A stretch of 25,648 nucleotides of DNA from DATEOR01 sp963766725 (GCA_963766725.1 CAVYBK010000002.1:1-25648); one strand, 5' to 3'. Counted from the first letter of the stretch, positions 8,701 through 18,857 are shown. Notes: generated by a model from the letters alone, not told the origin. Made by a program: numbers and translations.

Positions 8701-9966
8701 CTAGCAGTCCGACCGGGGGGCCGCCACGTCCACGAGCAGGCGGGCGAGCACGCCGGGGTCGCTCGGGAGCTCGAAGTGATTGACGCCGGGACTGTCGGTG
8801 AGGCTGAAGTGGAAGCACGGCATGGCCGTCCAGACACCGACCGCGTCGTTGGTGATGTCCTCCTGGTTGATGTCGCCGTCGCGCGTGAAGAAGGTATTCG
8901 ACCCGTCGAGGACCTGGCCGACCGAGAGGTCGTCGAGCCCGAGCCCGACGACCGTTTCGAGCCCCGAGCCCTTCTCGGCGTAGACGTCCACGTTCGGGAA
9001 CGACGCCGGGTCGGCGAACTCGACGAAGCCGATGTAGTGGTCTGCAATCGGTTTCACCCAGGACAGGCCGGCGTCGTCGAAGAGCTCACGGTAGTCCTCG
9101 GGCGTGTACGTCTTGCCCGTCGAGAAGTCCTCGACGACGGTCTCCTGGTCGCCGAAGATGCTCGGATCGGACGCGCTCATGTAGCTGGACGGGTTCCGGA
9201 GCATCATCTCGGCGCCGGAGAGCGCCGTCTCGGGAGTCGTCGGGAACGTGAAGTCGGTGACGTCCAGGCCCGTGAAGAAGAGCGGGTAGAGGACGCCCTG
9301 GCCGGGGAAGTTGCCCGCGAACGGCGTGAAGCCGTGGATGTACTTGTCCTTCCAGCGCTGTGACGTGTGCGTGAGCAGGTACTGGATGTAGAGCGGGCCG
9401 TTCGAGTGGCCGACGAGGTGCACGGGCGTGTTCCCGTTGTCGCGGTACGTGTCCTCGACCAGCGCCCTCGTCCGGTTGAGGAAGTTGCGCATGTCGGGAG
9501 TGAGGCGCGAGTCGTAACCCGCCACCCGGATGTCGCGGTCGCGGACGTAACCCGCGCCTTCGAGCGCCTCGTACATGGGCTCGTAGAACGGCGCGCTCTC
9601 GGTCTTCCCGTAGTTCTCGATCTGGACGTCGACACCGTGTTGATCGCGGAACCGCAGGCGCATCGGCTTTGCCGGGTTGTCCTCGTAGCGAAGCGTGAGG
9701 AGCTTCTGCTGGCAGACCTTGGAGAACGCGCTCGGCTCGTCGTTCAGGAAGAAGACGCGGAACGAGCCGGAGCTCGGACACTCCGGGGCCACGGTCTGGT
9801 GGTGCACCGTGACGCGGAGGGTCGTGAAGAAGTACGCCGGGAACATGACGACCGGGGCGCCGGCGGCCTCGCTCTCCGGGCCGGCCCGCTTCGCCGCCCC
9901 GGAGGACGGAAGGAGCAGAGCCGCCGCAACGGCCAGGCCCACGAGCATAACGAGTAGCTTTCTCAT
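8701..9966 (-). CDS. Exported LCAT-like lipase/acyltransferase (alpha/beta hydrolase)
   Basis: 421 residues from ATG 9966. A start further upstream exists in the frame, but MRKLLVMLVGLAVAAALLLP is a clean signal peptide and GGGAG lies upstream of this ATG. The nucleophile elbow is VHLVGHSNG with Ser188 (GHSNG in place of the usual GHSMG). His397 in PGVNHFEL and an Asp in the TRDGDINQED loop (about 363-365) fit the other triad members. The general layout matches lecithin:cholesterol acyltransferase/phospholipase-like hydrolases, so hydrolysis or transfer of acyl chains outside the cytoplasm is the likely role. Cysteines near the N- and C-termini could pair after export. It has its own promoter; no operon partner. 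Confidence 0.8.
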   Translation of the reverse strand: MRKLLVMLVGLAVAAALLLPSSGAAKRAGPESEAAGAPVVMFPAYFFTTLRVTVHHQTVAPECPSSGSFRVFFLNDEPSAFSKVCQQKLLTLRYEDNPAKPMRLRFRDQHGVDVQIENYGKTESAPFYEPMYEALEGAGYVRDRDIRVAGYDSRLTPDMRNFLNRTRALVEDTYRDNGNTPVHLVGHSNGPLYIQYLLTHTSQRWKDKYIHGFTPFAGNFPGQGVLYPLFFTGLDVTDFTFPTTPETALSGAEMMLRNPSSYMSASDPSIFGDQETVVEDFSTGKTYTPEDYRELFDDAGLSWVKPIADHYIGFVEFADPASFPNVDVYAEKGSGLETVVGLGLDDLSVGQVLDGSNTFFTRDGDINQEDITNDAVGVWTAMPCFHFSLTDSPGVNHFELPSDPGVLARLLVDVAAPRSDC

Positions 9967-9988
9967 CCCTCTCCCGGTGGACCGCGCG

Positions 9989-10017
9989 ACTCTACTCGCG
10001 CTTCCCAAGCCTGGCAA
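9989..10017 (-). promoter_or_regulatory. Promoter of the LCAT-like gene
   Basis: On the minus strand TTGCCA (10012-10017) and TAGAGT (9989-9994) are separated by exactly 17 bases, five of six matches to the -35 consensus and a TANNNT -10. The leader is about 15 bases and contains the GGGAGAGGG ribosome site before ATG 9966. Confidence 0.6.
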
Positions 10018-10033
10018 GCCGCACGCTACGACG

Positions 10034-10047
10034 GGCGGCGCGCCGCC
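10034..10047. repeat. Perfect 14-base GC palindrome
   Basis: GGCGGCGCGCCGCC is fully self-complementary and lies between the stop of the coiled-coil gene (10073) and the LCAT-like promoter. It may be part of a transcription stop or a protein site; no T-tract follows in either direction. In such GC-rich DNA chance is possible. Confidence 0.35.
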
Positions 10048-10072
10048 AGACGTGAAGCAGGCAGCCCGGCCA

Positions 10073-10666
10073 TCAGCCGGCCGGAGCGCACTCAGCGGCG
10101 ATCGCCTTCAGCTCCTGCGCCGCCTCGTCCAGCTGGTCTTCGAGGTTGTCGCTCGCGTAGAGATCCTGCAGGACGGTCGCCACCGCGCCGAGGCACGCCT
10201 CCGCCAAATCCGCTCTCGCGCTCTGGGCGTCGGCGCGATCTCTCGCAGTTGCAGTTCTACGCCTTGCTTTTGCGAGCTCAGCGTCAGCTTCGTCGGCGAG
10301 CCGCTCCAGCTCCGCTTGCAGGTCGGCTAGCTCCTGGCCTTTGGCGCCGAGCTCGTTCGAGGCGGTCTCGACTTCTCCGCGCGCGGCCTCGAGCTGCTTC
10401 TGGGCTTCCTCCGAGGCGACGCCCGCGGCCGCCTTCTCCGCCTCGAGCTGCGCCTCGAGGTCTTTCACGAGCATCTCGAGCTCCGGAACCCGTTGGTTGA
10501 GCTCTGCCTCTGCCTGTTCGAGCTCGTCGATCCGGGCAGCCGACGCGGTGCTGGCGCTCTCGTGGCCGGTTTCGAGGATCACGACCCAGATGCCGAGCCC
10601 AACGACCGCCGCGCCGAGGACGCACGTGAGCACGATCCACGTCGTCGCCCCACCCCATCGAGACAC
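10073..10666 (-). CDS. Membrane-anchored coiled-coil protein
   Basis: 197 residues from a GTG at 10666 with AGGAGG six bases upstream. One transmembrane segment (about 8-32, IVLTCVLGAAVVGLGIWVV) is followed by a heptad-rich coiled coil from about 44 to 155, rich in Glu, Ala, Leu and Gln, and a short C-terminal helical region with two cysteines. No enzymatic motif. It could be a structural or scaffolding envelope protein, similar in layout to many actinobacterial hypothetical proteins. A TAGACT box at 10692-10697 on this strand may be its -10. The -10 lies immediately downstream of the greA stop, so the gene may be separately transcribed. Confidence 0.75.
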   Translation of the reverse strand: MSRWGGATTWIVLTCVLGAAVVGLGIWVVILETGHESASTASAARIDELEQAEAELNQRVPELEMLVKDLEAQLEAEKAAAGVASEEAQKQLEAARGEVETASNELGAKGQELADLQAELERLADEADAELAKARRRTATARDRADAQSARADLAEACLGAVATVLQDLYASDNLEDQLDEAAQELKAIAAECAPAG

Positions 10667-10691
10667 TCCACACCTCCTGCCGAGACGTGTG

Positions 10692-10697
10692 AGTCTA
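10692..10697 (-). promoter_or_regulatory. -10 box for the coiled-coil gene
   Basis: Minus-strand TAGACT lies 25 bases before the GTG at 10666, giving a short leader that includes the AGGAGG ribosome site. No convincing -35 hexamer is present at 16-18 bases. Confidence 0.35.
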
Positions 10698-10713
10698 ATC
10701 CGCTGCTAAGGGC

Positions 10714-11171
10714 TCAGCGGCCGACCGTGGTGACCTTCGCGCGCCACTTACCCTGCGGCGCCGCAACCACGATCTTGTCGCCGACTTTCGCGCCGAGCAG
10801 CGCCTTGCCGAGCGGCGAGTCGGGAGAGACGCCGCCCACGCTCGAGATCTCCACGTCCATCGTCTCGCCGTCGTCGAGCTCGATCGAGACGCGTGAGCCG
10901 ACGCGCGATCTACCGCGCTCGCCGCAGCCGCTTCTTCGTCGACGAGGACGGCTCGCTGCAAGCGGTCGCGCAGGATCGTGATCCGGCGCTCGAGGAGTCC
11001 CTGCTCGTTCTTCGCGGCGTGGTACTCGAAGTTCTCGGAAAGGTCGCCGAAGCCTCTGGCCGTTGCGATCGCTTCGACCATCTCGGCCCGCTTGGGCCCT
11101 TCTAGCGTGGCGAGCTCAGACTCCAGCTGAGCCTTCTGCTCGCGGGTGAGATGTTCGGCTTTGTCCGTCAC
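10714..11171 (-). CDS. greA: Transcription elongation factor GreA (one frameshift)
   Basis: GreA rescues backtracked RNA polymerase by stimulating cleavage of the nascent transcript's 3' end. The N-terminal coiled coil carries the family signature ARGFGDLSENFEYHAAK followed by ILRDRL. The second half, with VSIELDDGETMDVEI, SPLGKALLGAKVGD and the terminal AKVTTVGR, lies in the next frame, ending at TGA 10714-10716; the shift is near 10905-10910, where one base appears to be missing. The joined product is about 152 residues, close to the family norm. Start is GTG 11171; a TAGCGT box lies nine bases upstream. Given that greA is widely conserved and other indels occur in this window, a sequence error is more likely than inactivation. 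Confidence 0.88.
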
Positions 11172-11279
11172 GGCCGAGACACGCTACCGGCCTCCGCCGG
11201 AGCATCACAGGCGGTGTCGACAGACCTGTTCAAGAGGCGCGAATCGAGCCCTGTGCGGACCGTCGCCCAGAACGTCTGC

Positions 11280-14039
<2,760 letters not shown>

Positions 14040-14135
14040 CTCTTCCCTCCATCGTATCTGTAGCCCAGCCCTCGAAAAACGCGGGGTCCGTAGGGTAGAG
14101 CGGTCCTCGGACGGTGCCTATTTGCAGGGATTTTA

Positions 14136-14579
14136 TCAGTCCTGCAGGAGCCCTTTGGCCCGCAATTCGGCCAGTGCGGCCTCGTTCTTCTCGAGCCCGT
14201 CGAGGCCCATGCCGCGAAGGACGTTCTCGGCCTTCGTGAACTGGATCTCGCGGTAGTCGACGACCTCGACGTGGTTCCCCCAGGGATCACGGAAGTCGAG
14301 GCGGCCGCTGCGAGGGACCTCGACGCCGGCCTCCTGGAGAGCCTGGCGGGCCGCCTCCTTGTCGTCCACGACGAGCCCGAAGTGGCGGTGCGCGTCGGGC
14401 GGCTGCGTCCTCCCCTGCGCGAGCGCGACGAACTGGTCGCCCATGTCCACGAAGGCCATGCGGCCGGAGCGGCCGCGGAGCTCGAGCTCGAAGATGCGCC
14501 CGTAGAACTCGAGCGCCTCCTCGACGTCGCCGACCTCGAGGGCGACGTGGTTCAGGCCGACGAGCCTGGCGCGGGCCAC
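14136..14579 (-). CDS. VOC (glyoxalase/bleomycin-resistance fold) protein
   Basis: 147 residues from GTG 14579, one base after the cupin stop. Residues 7-30 (LNHVALEVGDVEEALEFYG) give the first VOC beta-alpha unit with a candidate metal ligand His; a second His is in HRHFGLVVDD and a Glu in DPWGNHVEVVDY, so a metal-dependent lyase or dioxygenase-type activity is possible. The C-terminal 35 residues form a charged helical tail beyond the usual fold. It is the last gene of the cupin cluster. Its first ~53 bases of coding sequence are repeated upstream of the cupin gene. Substrate unknown. Confidence 0.8.
   Translation of the reverse strand: MARARLVGLNHVALEVGDVEEALEFYGRIFELELRGRSGRMAFVDMGDQFVALAQGRTQPPDAHRHFGLVVDDKEAARQALQEAGVEVPRSGRLDFRDPWGNHVEVVDYREIQFTKAENVLRGMGLDGLEKNEAALAELRAKGLLQD
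14512..14564. repeat. Direct repeat copy A (in the intact VOC gene)
   Basis: Matches 15160-15212 over 53 bases with two G/A differences (one near 14542, one at 14562). The two copies are 648 bases apart and flank the cupin gene. Similarity fades over the next 15 bases toward the start codon although the encoded residues (ARA versus RAR context) stay alike. Confidence 0.75.
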
Positions 14580-14580
14580 G

Positions 14581-15154
14581 CTAGTCGGCCGCCCAGGGAA
14601 GGCCGTCAGTCGCGGGACGCCCGGGCTGCCAGTGTGGATGGGGCGCATACGCCTCGTGCGGCGAGGACGTCTCGGCCGCGGCGGCGGCGCCGTGTCGAGC
14701 GGCCGCCTCGGAGAGCGGGTAGAGGATCGTGCCCTCGTCCGACCGCGCGCCGGTCATGAGGAGCACGCACGGCCGCGTCCGTCCCGACGAAGACGTGGCG
14801 CGTGCCGGGCGGGCAGTGGACGAAGTCCCAGGCGCGAAGGTGCCGTTCCTCCTCCTCGACGACGAGGAGGCACTCGCCGGCGAGCACGAGGAAGTCCTCC
14901 TGCTCCGACTCGGCGTGATAGAGGCCGCTCGGCTTGCCCGGCTCGAGGACGTGGAGGCGGAAGCCGAGCTGCGGGAAGAGGACTTGCTCCAGCTCCGGGC
15001 TCTCGCGCAGCGCGGGACCGTTTGCCTCGAAGGAGCAGCGCCAGCCGAAGTCGGCATTCGCCACCCAGGCGGCATCGGCTGCGTTGACGACGAACCAGCC
15101 CTCGCTCGCGGGCACGAGGCCGGACGCCGCTTCGGCGAGAGACGCCTCAGGCAC
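14581..15154 (-). CDS. Cupin-domain protein (one frameshift)
   Basis: About 190 residues from GTG 15154 to TAG 14581-14583. Cupin motif 1 is present as GLYHAESEQEDFLVLAGE and motif 2 as WDFVHCPPGTRHVF, giving His, Glu and a distal His as metal ligands. The C-terminal part, with LLMTGARSDEGTILYPLSEAAARHG, lies in another frame; the shift is near 14765-14772 in the codons for TDAAV. The first bases overlap the end of the truncated VOC copy by eight, and the stop nearly touches the following VOC gene. Proteins of this type often bind small organic ligands; an exact activity cannot be assigned. Confidence 0.75.
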
Positions 15155-15230
15155 AGGAAAGCGCCTCCTCGACGTCGCCGACCTCGAGAGCGACGTGGTT
15201 CAGGCCGACAAGGCGGGCCCGGGAGGCCAT
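15147..15230 (-). pseudogene. Truncated second copy of the VOC gene start
   Basis: ATG 15230 opens a 27-residue frame, MASRARLVGLNHVALEVGDV then EEALSCA and a TGA. It is nearly identical to the first 24 codons of the full VOC gene and then stops where the cupin gene begins. It sits nine bases after the membrane protein's stop. It looks like a remnant left when the cupin gene entered or was duplicated within a VOC gene, or a translated leader for the cupin; it cannot make a VOC fold. Confidence 0.6.
15160..15212. repeat. Direct repeat copy B (in the truncated VOC copy)
   Basis: Partner of 14512-14564. On the minus strand it encodes LVGLNHVALEVGDVEEAL, the same as in the full gene, with synonymous differences only. 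Confidence 0.75.
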
Positions 15231-15239
15231 CTCGTCAGT

Positions 15240-15686
15240 CTACGAAGTCTGGTCTGCGATATAGATCGCGACGTCCGCGATGAGCGCCATGACGCCGAGC
15301 AGGATCGCCCCGGTGGCAAGCCCCGAGGGCTCCCGCTCGCGCGCGAAGTAGCCGAGCAGGATGCCGGCGAACGCGAAGATCGGAGGCGCGCCGCTCCAGA
15401 AGACAATCACCGTCAGGAGGCCGAGGATGCTGAGGATGAGCCCCGTCCTCGCCATCGGCCAGATCCCACGCGCGGCGCGTGGCACGACGAATCCATAGAC
15501 GATCGCCGCGAGCACGCCGATGATGACGAGCACGAAGACGTAGTCCCCGGTGCTGTTGCCGTCGCCGCCGAAGGTGCCCCAAGCGCCGAGGATCGCCGCG
15601 ACGGCAATCGCAACAGCCGCGGTGAGCCAGATCGTGCGGGGTGGAAGGGGCTGCGGGTTCAGGCTTACCTGCTCACCGGTATCCAT
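15240..15686 (-). CDS. Small polytopic membrane protein
   Basis: 148 residues, about five hydrophobic segments (near 20-37, 50-70, 83-98, 101-113 and 124-143) with no long loops. GGAGAGGAG lies just before ATG 15686, and a TACGTT box at 15719-15724 on this strand could be the -10, giving a leader of about 25 bases. It resembles the DUF4190-like or small integral proteins common in actinobacteria, but I cannot name the family. It is the first gene of the series leading to the cupin and VOC genes, with a nine-base gap to the truncated VOC copy. Confidence 0.7.
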   Translation of the reverse strand: MDTGEQVSLNPQPLPPRTIWLTAAVAIAVAAILGAWGTFGGDGNSTGDYVFVLVIIGVLAAIVYGFVVPRAARGIWPMARTGLILSILGLLTVIVFWSGAPPIFAFAGILLGYFAREREPSGLATGAILLGVMALIADVAIYIADQTS

Positions 15687-15817
15687 GGTTCTCCTCTCCG
15701 AGCGGACGGGACCGCCGGAACGTAGAGAAGCCGTCGGCTAGAGGGAAGGCCGCCCCGCACGCGATTCCCAGCGATGCCAGCTCGGTTACCCGGACGGGCC
15801 GACGAGCGGAGGGCCTG

Positions 15818-15839
15818 CGAGGCGACCGCAGACGCCTCG
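15818..15839. terminator. Hairpin downstream of the 70-residue gene
   Basis: CGAGGCG and CGCCTCG form a perfect seven-base stem with an eight-base loop, 18 bases past the stop at 15857 on the minus strand. There is no T-tract, so termination strength is uncertain. Confidence 0.4.
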
Positions 15840-15856
15840 GGAAGGCCCCCCACTCC

Positions 15857-16069
15857 TCACCCCACCCGGGTCGCGAAGACGCCGGCGTGCATCGCCTCCC
15901 AGACGCGCAGGTAGCCGTCGAGCTCGTATCCGGAAGCCGCGTCTTGAACCGGCCAGCCGCAGCGAATCTCGAGAGTCCCCAAGGCCGTGCGCACGACGAC
16001 GCAGCCCGTGCCTCGCAGGGACTCAGACAGGGCCTCGGTGAGGCTGGGATCGCTGACTTCGACTTTCAC
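15857..16069 (-). CDS. Hypothetical protein, 70 residues
   Basis: Starts with a GTG as MKVEVSDPSLTEALSESLRG and shows an alternating strand-helix-strand pattern, then TLEIRCGWPV and a C-terminal helix with LRVWEAMHAG. Small proteins of this general build recur in related actinobacteria, which I state from memory only. No ribosome site or leaderless box is visible before the start. A hairpin follows its stop. Confidence 0.55.
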   Translation of the reverse strand: MKVEVSDPSLTEALSESLRGTGCVVVRTALGTLEIRCGWPVQDAASGYELDGYLRVWEAMHAGVFATRVG

Positions 16070-16166
16070 TGCCGCAGGAAGGCGCCCGGAGTGGCCGCAG
16101 CGGTCGCCCTCTATCTCACTGTCGTCAGAAACAGCTCGACGTCAAGCCCCAAACGCCCCGTTAAAA

Positions 16167-16202
16167 GCGAAAGAGGCGGTTGCGGCCTCCGCCTCCTTTC
16201 GC
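16167..16202. terminator. Long hairpin in the 279-base gap between two hypothetical genes
   Basis: GCGAAAGAGGCGG pairs with CCGCCTCCTTTCGC (one bulged base) around a nine-base loop, a stem of 13 pairs with AAAA on the left flank. It probably ends transcription from the 16349 gene, 147 bases upstream on the minus strand. The rest of 16070-16348 shows no gene, tRNA or clear promoter. Confidence 0.55.
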
Positions 16203-16348
16203 CGGATCGTTACGAAGGAGTGCGCTGCGGCCACACACGCTCTTCGCTCGATGAACTCACGTTAGTTCGCTGCTCACCACACACATCCCTCTATCGGGGG
16301 GTCAGACTCAGGACGGTCGACCCCGCGAGCGGCCGCAATCTGCCGAAA

Positions 16349-16837
16349 TCAGTCGCGAACGGCGGCGAGCAGCTCGTCGGCCTGCTTCCGCGCCGCCGTA
16401 TGGTCCTTCTTCGCGGTCTCGAGTGCCTCGGCAGACCACGATTCAGGCAGGTCGTGGACAAGCCAATGAACGCTCGTGAGCGTGTTCGAGACGTCGGTCG
16501 CGAGAGCCCGGGCGAGCTGCTCGACGTGTCCCGACGGATGAGCGGCACCAAAAGCAAGGACCGGATCGCGAAGCATCCGCCAGCGTTCCCAAAGCTCGTT
16601 CATGATCGTCATGGTTCGCGTGTCGGGAACAGACGTGAGCCGCTGTGGCTCGATCTCGTCGAGCAGGGACAGGACAGGGGCGACCGCAACCGCGGCGCGT
16701 TCCCGCTGGCGAGCCTTGTCGGCGGCTCTCCGGCCTTGAGCCGCATGCCGAAGCTGGAGCCGCATGGCGATGAGAACAGCTGCGGCGGCAACGGCGGCGC
16801 TGCCCAAGGTCAGGGCGACGACGGCCCAGGGGGGCAT
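16349..16837 (-). CDS. Membrane-anchored hypothetical protein
   Basis: 162 residues from ATG 16837 (GTG 16840 is directly before it). One N-terminal transmembrane helix (about 4-25) is followed by a basic helix with RRAADKARQRERAA and a soluble helical region containing several Trp and His residues. No catalytic motif. It lies 30 bases after the stop of the upstream hypothetical gene on the same strand and is probably co-transcribed with it. Confidence 0.6.
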   Translation of the reverse strand: MPPWAVVALTLGSAAVAAAAVLIAMRLQLRHAAQGRRAADKARQRERAAVAVAPVLSLLDEIEPQRLTSVPDTRTMTIMNELWERWRMLRDPVLAFGAAHPSGHVEQLARALATDVSNTLTSVHWLVHDLPESWSAEALETAKKDHTAARKQADELLAAVRD

Positions 16838-16870
16838 CACGGCGGAGGGGACGACATCGGCGGCAGAAAG

Positions 16871-17179
16871 CTAACGCCTGGCTGGTCGCCTGTACAGGCC
16901 TCCCACGAACTCCCGCGCGCGCGCGCGCAACGTCGCGTCGACCGTGCCCGTCTCCTCCTCATCGGGTGGAATCACGTCGGGCACGCCGTCGTCTGCCGAA
17001 GCCCGGTCGACGACGGCAGTCTTCAGGCTCCAAAGCTCACGCTCGAGGCGCTCGACTTCCGCGGAGAGAAGAACGATCGCCTTCCCGGCTGCGCTGATCT
17101 CTTCACGAGGATCACCCTGCAAACCCTCGCCCCATTGCCTGACCGCTTCGAACTGATCCTCGTCCATGCCCGCCATCAT
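16871..17179 (-). CDS. Hypothetical coiled-coil protein, 102 residues
   Basis: Acidic soluble protein, MDEDQFEAVRQWGEGL near the start, a helix with heptad spacing (AIVLLSAEVERLERELWSL), an acidic linker, and a basic C-terminus ending RRPARR. ATG 17179, ATG 17176 or ATG 17167 could each be the start. First of a probable two-gene unit with the 16349 gene. The 111 bases between it and the next gene hold nothing I can identify. Confidence 0.55.
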   Translation of the reverse strand: MMAGMDEDQFEAVRQWGEGLQGDPREEISAAGKAIVLLSAEVERLERELWSLKTAVVDRASADDGVPDVIPPDEEETGTVDATLRARAREFVGGLYRRPARR

Positions 17180-17290
17180 CTCATCGAGTCGCGTACTTCG
17201 CAGCCAGCGCGGTGACGCGTCCCTCTCTTGGACGATGCCGAGTGGCCGACGGCTAGATGGAAACGGAGCCGGGAGCCGAGCCCAGAACCA

Positions 17291-18205
17291 TCAGGCGAGG
17301 AGGCGCTTGAGGCCCTCGTCGAGCTCGATCTCGGGCTCCCAGCCGAGCACCTGGCGAGCGCGCGTGATGTCGGGCTGGCGCACCTGCGGGTCGTCGACGG
17401 GCAGGGCCTCGAAGACGATCTCCGACTTCGAGCCCGTCACGCGGACGACCGCCTCGGCGAGCTCGAGCAGCGTCATCTCGTGCGGGTTGCCGATGTTGAC
17501 CGGGAGGTGCTCGCCGCTCGTGGCGAGGAGGTAGAGCCCGCGGATCTCGTCGTCCACGTAGCAGAAGGAGCGGGTCTGCGAGCCGTCGCCGAAGACGGTC
17601 AACGGCTTGTTCTCGAGCGCCTGGCGGACGAAGGTCGGGATCGCGCGCCCGTCGTGGGGGCGCATGCGCGGGCCGTAGGTGTTGAAGATCCGGGCGATGC
17701 AGGTGTCCACGCCCTGCTGGCGGTGGTAGGCCATCACGAGCGCCTCGGCGTAGCGCTTCGCCTCGTCGTAGACGCCACGGGGGCCGATCGGGTTCACGTG
17801 GCCCCAGTAGGTCTCCGGCTGCGGGTGCACCTGCGGGTCGCCGTAGACCTCGCTCGTCGAGGCGATGAGGAAACGAGCTCGCTTGAACTTCGCCAGGCCG
17901 AGCATGTTGTGCGTCCCATAGGAGCCGACCTTGAGCGTGTGCAGAGGCAAGCGCAGGTAGTCGATCGGGCTGGCCGGGCTCGCGAGGTGGAAGACGAAGT
18001 CGATGCGCTCATCGATGAAGAAGGGCGCGGTGACGTCGTGGTTGACGAAGAGGAACTCGTCGCTGTTGTGCAGATGTTCGATGTTCTGCAGCGACCCCGT
18101 GTCGAGGTTGTCGACGCAGATGACGCGGTGGCCCTTCTCCAAGAGGTAGTCGCAGAGATGCGACCCGAGGAAGCCCGCCCCGCCGGAAACGACCGCAGTG
18201 CTCAC
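17291..18205 (-). CDS. UDP-glucuronate decarboxylase (UDP-xylose synthase), extended SDR
   Basis: Converts UDP-glucuronate to UDP-xylose, a sugar donor for surface polysaccharide. 304 residues from GTG 18205. Rossmann motif GGAGFLGSHL at 8-17, catalytic Y146-x3-K150 (VYDEAKRYAE), Glu119 in STSEVYGDP and the family stretch RIFNTYGPRMRPHDGR all fit UXS rather than general 4-epimerases. An upstream ATG (18214) is in frame, but a TAATAT -10 box overlaps it and ends seven bases before the GTG, so the GTG is preferred. It is divergent from the tetR gene, with 73 bases between the starts. Confidence 0.9.
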   Translation of the reverse strand: MSTAVVSGGAGFLGSHLCDYLLEKGHRVICVDNLDTGSLQNIEHLHNSDEFLFVNHDVTAPFFIDERIDFVFHLASPASPIDYLRLPLHTLKVGSYGTHNMLGLAKFKRARFLIASTSEVYGDPQVHPQPETYWGHVNPIGPRGVYDEAKRYAEALVMAYHRQQGVDTCIARIFNTYGPRMRPHDGRAIPTFVRQALENKPLTVFGDGSQTRSFCYVDDEIRGLYLLATSGEHLPVNIGNPHEMTLLELAEAVVRVTGSKSEIVFEALPVDDPQVRQPDITRARQVLGWEPEIELDEGLKRLLA

Positions 18206-18212
18206 CGTGCCC

Positions 18213-18218
18213 ATATTA
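18213..18218 (-). promoter_or_regulatory. -10 box of the leaderless decarboxylase promoter
   Basis: Minus-strand TAATAT ends seven bases before the GTG at 18205 and overlaps the alternative ATG at 18214. No Shine-Dalgarno lies before either start. No clear -35. Confidence 0.55.
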
Positions 18219-18242
18219 GTTCGGCCGCGACATTTTTTGGTC

Positions 18243-18271
18243 TTGACATGTCTGTAAGTGAGTAGTAACTT
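18243..18271 (+). promoter_or_regulatory. tetR promoter, leaderless
   Basis: TTGACA (18243-18248), a perfect -35, and TAACTT (18266-18271) are 17 bases apart. The expected transcription start is at 18278-18279, which is the GTG. The operator 18254-18273 covers the spacer and the -10, so repressor binding would block RNA polymerase: autorepression. Confidence 0.7.
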
Positions 18272-18273
18272 AC
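18254..18273 (+). promoter_or_regulatory. TetR operator, site 1
   Basis: GTAAGTGAGTAGTAACTTAC is an inverted repeat: outer GTAAGT and ACTTAC are perfect complements, eight of ten pairs match in all. The core GTGAGT-N4-ACTTAC (18258-18273) is shared with site 2 before the MFS gene. Confidence 0.65.
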
Positions 18274-18278
18274 AACCC

Positions 18279-18833
18279 GTGGCAACGGAGACCCAGACCA
18301 GAAAGAGCGCAGACGTCCGCCGCGACGAGATCGTCGAGGCGGCCCGCGTCGAGTTCGCGATCGGCGGCCTGCACGGCACGTCCACCGAGGACATCGCCCG
18401 CCGGGCCGGCGTCTCGCAGCCCTATGTCTTCCGCCTCTTCGGCACGAAGAAGGAGCTCTTCCTGGAGACCGTCCGGCGCGGCTTCCGCCACGTGCTCGAG
18501 GTCTTCCAGGAGGCCGCAGCGGCAAACCGCGAGGACGACGTCTTCCTCTCCATGGGACACGCCTACGGCGACGTGCGCCGCGACCGCGCTTCGCTCATGT
18601 TCCAGATGCAGGCCTACGCGGCCTGCGAGGACCCCGACGTGCGCAAGGTCGTGCGCGAGGAGTTCGCGCAGATCTACAAGTTCGTCGAGAGCGTCTCGGG
18701 CGGCGACGACGAGAAGGTGCAGGAGTTCTTCAAGACCGGGATGCTGATCAACGTCGCCGCGGCGATGGACCTCGGCGCCCTCGACTCTCCGTGGGCCCAC
18801 AGCTTTCTCAAGGGCTGCCTGCAGGAGCAGTAG
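18279..18833 (+). CDS. TetR-family transcriptional repressor
   Basis: 184 residues from GTG 18279. DNA-binding domain at about 12-60 with the helix-turn-helix STEDIARRAGVSQPYVFRLF (35-54). The C-terminal ligand domain is helical, with cysteine, Met and aromatic residues that could line a pocket (FQMQAYAACEDP). A GTG at 18258 in the same frame lies inside the operator and is unlikely to be used. It controls the MFS pump downstream and probably itself, and may affect the divergent decarboxylase. The stop codon lies inside a terminator hairpin. Confidence 0.88.
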   Translation: MATETQTRKSADVRRDEIVEAARVEFAIGGLHGTSTEDIARRAGVSQPYVFRLFGTKKELFLETVRRGFRHVLEVFQEAAAANREDDVFLSMGHAYGDVRRDRASLMFQMQAYAACEDPDVRKVVREEFAQIYKFVESVSGGDDEKVQEFFKTGMLINVAAAMDLGALDSPWAHSFLKGCLQEQ

Positions 18834-18848
18834 CAGCCGTGTTTTTTT
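18813..18848 (+). terminator. Intrinsic terminator overlapping the tetR stop
   Basis: GGCTGCCTGC and GCAG-(TA)-GCAGCC form a ten-pair stem with an AGGA loop and a two-base bulge, followed by GTG and seven T residues (18842-18848). The tetR stop TAG (18831-18833) starts in the bulge. It separates tetR from the MFS gene. Confidence 0.7.
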
Positions 18849-18857
18849 CGATCCGTA

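Noticed and set aside
10073..10090. Hairpin at the stop of the coiled-coil gene (CCGGC-CATCA-GCCGG)
   Set aside because: Five-base stem without a T-tract in DNA of this GC content is too weak to call a terminator.
14040..14135. Cobalamin riboswitch or NrdR box before nrdJ
   Set aside because: The region is only 96 bases and lacks a B12-box-like element or tandem NrdR boxes. Only the GGAGGG ribosome site and a TACCCT-like box are visible.
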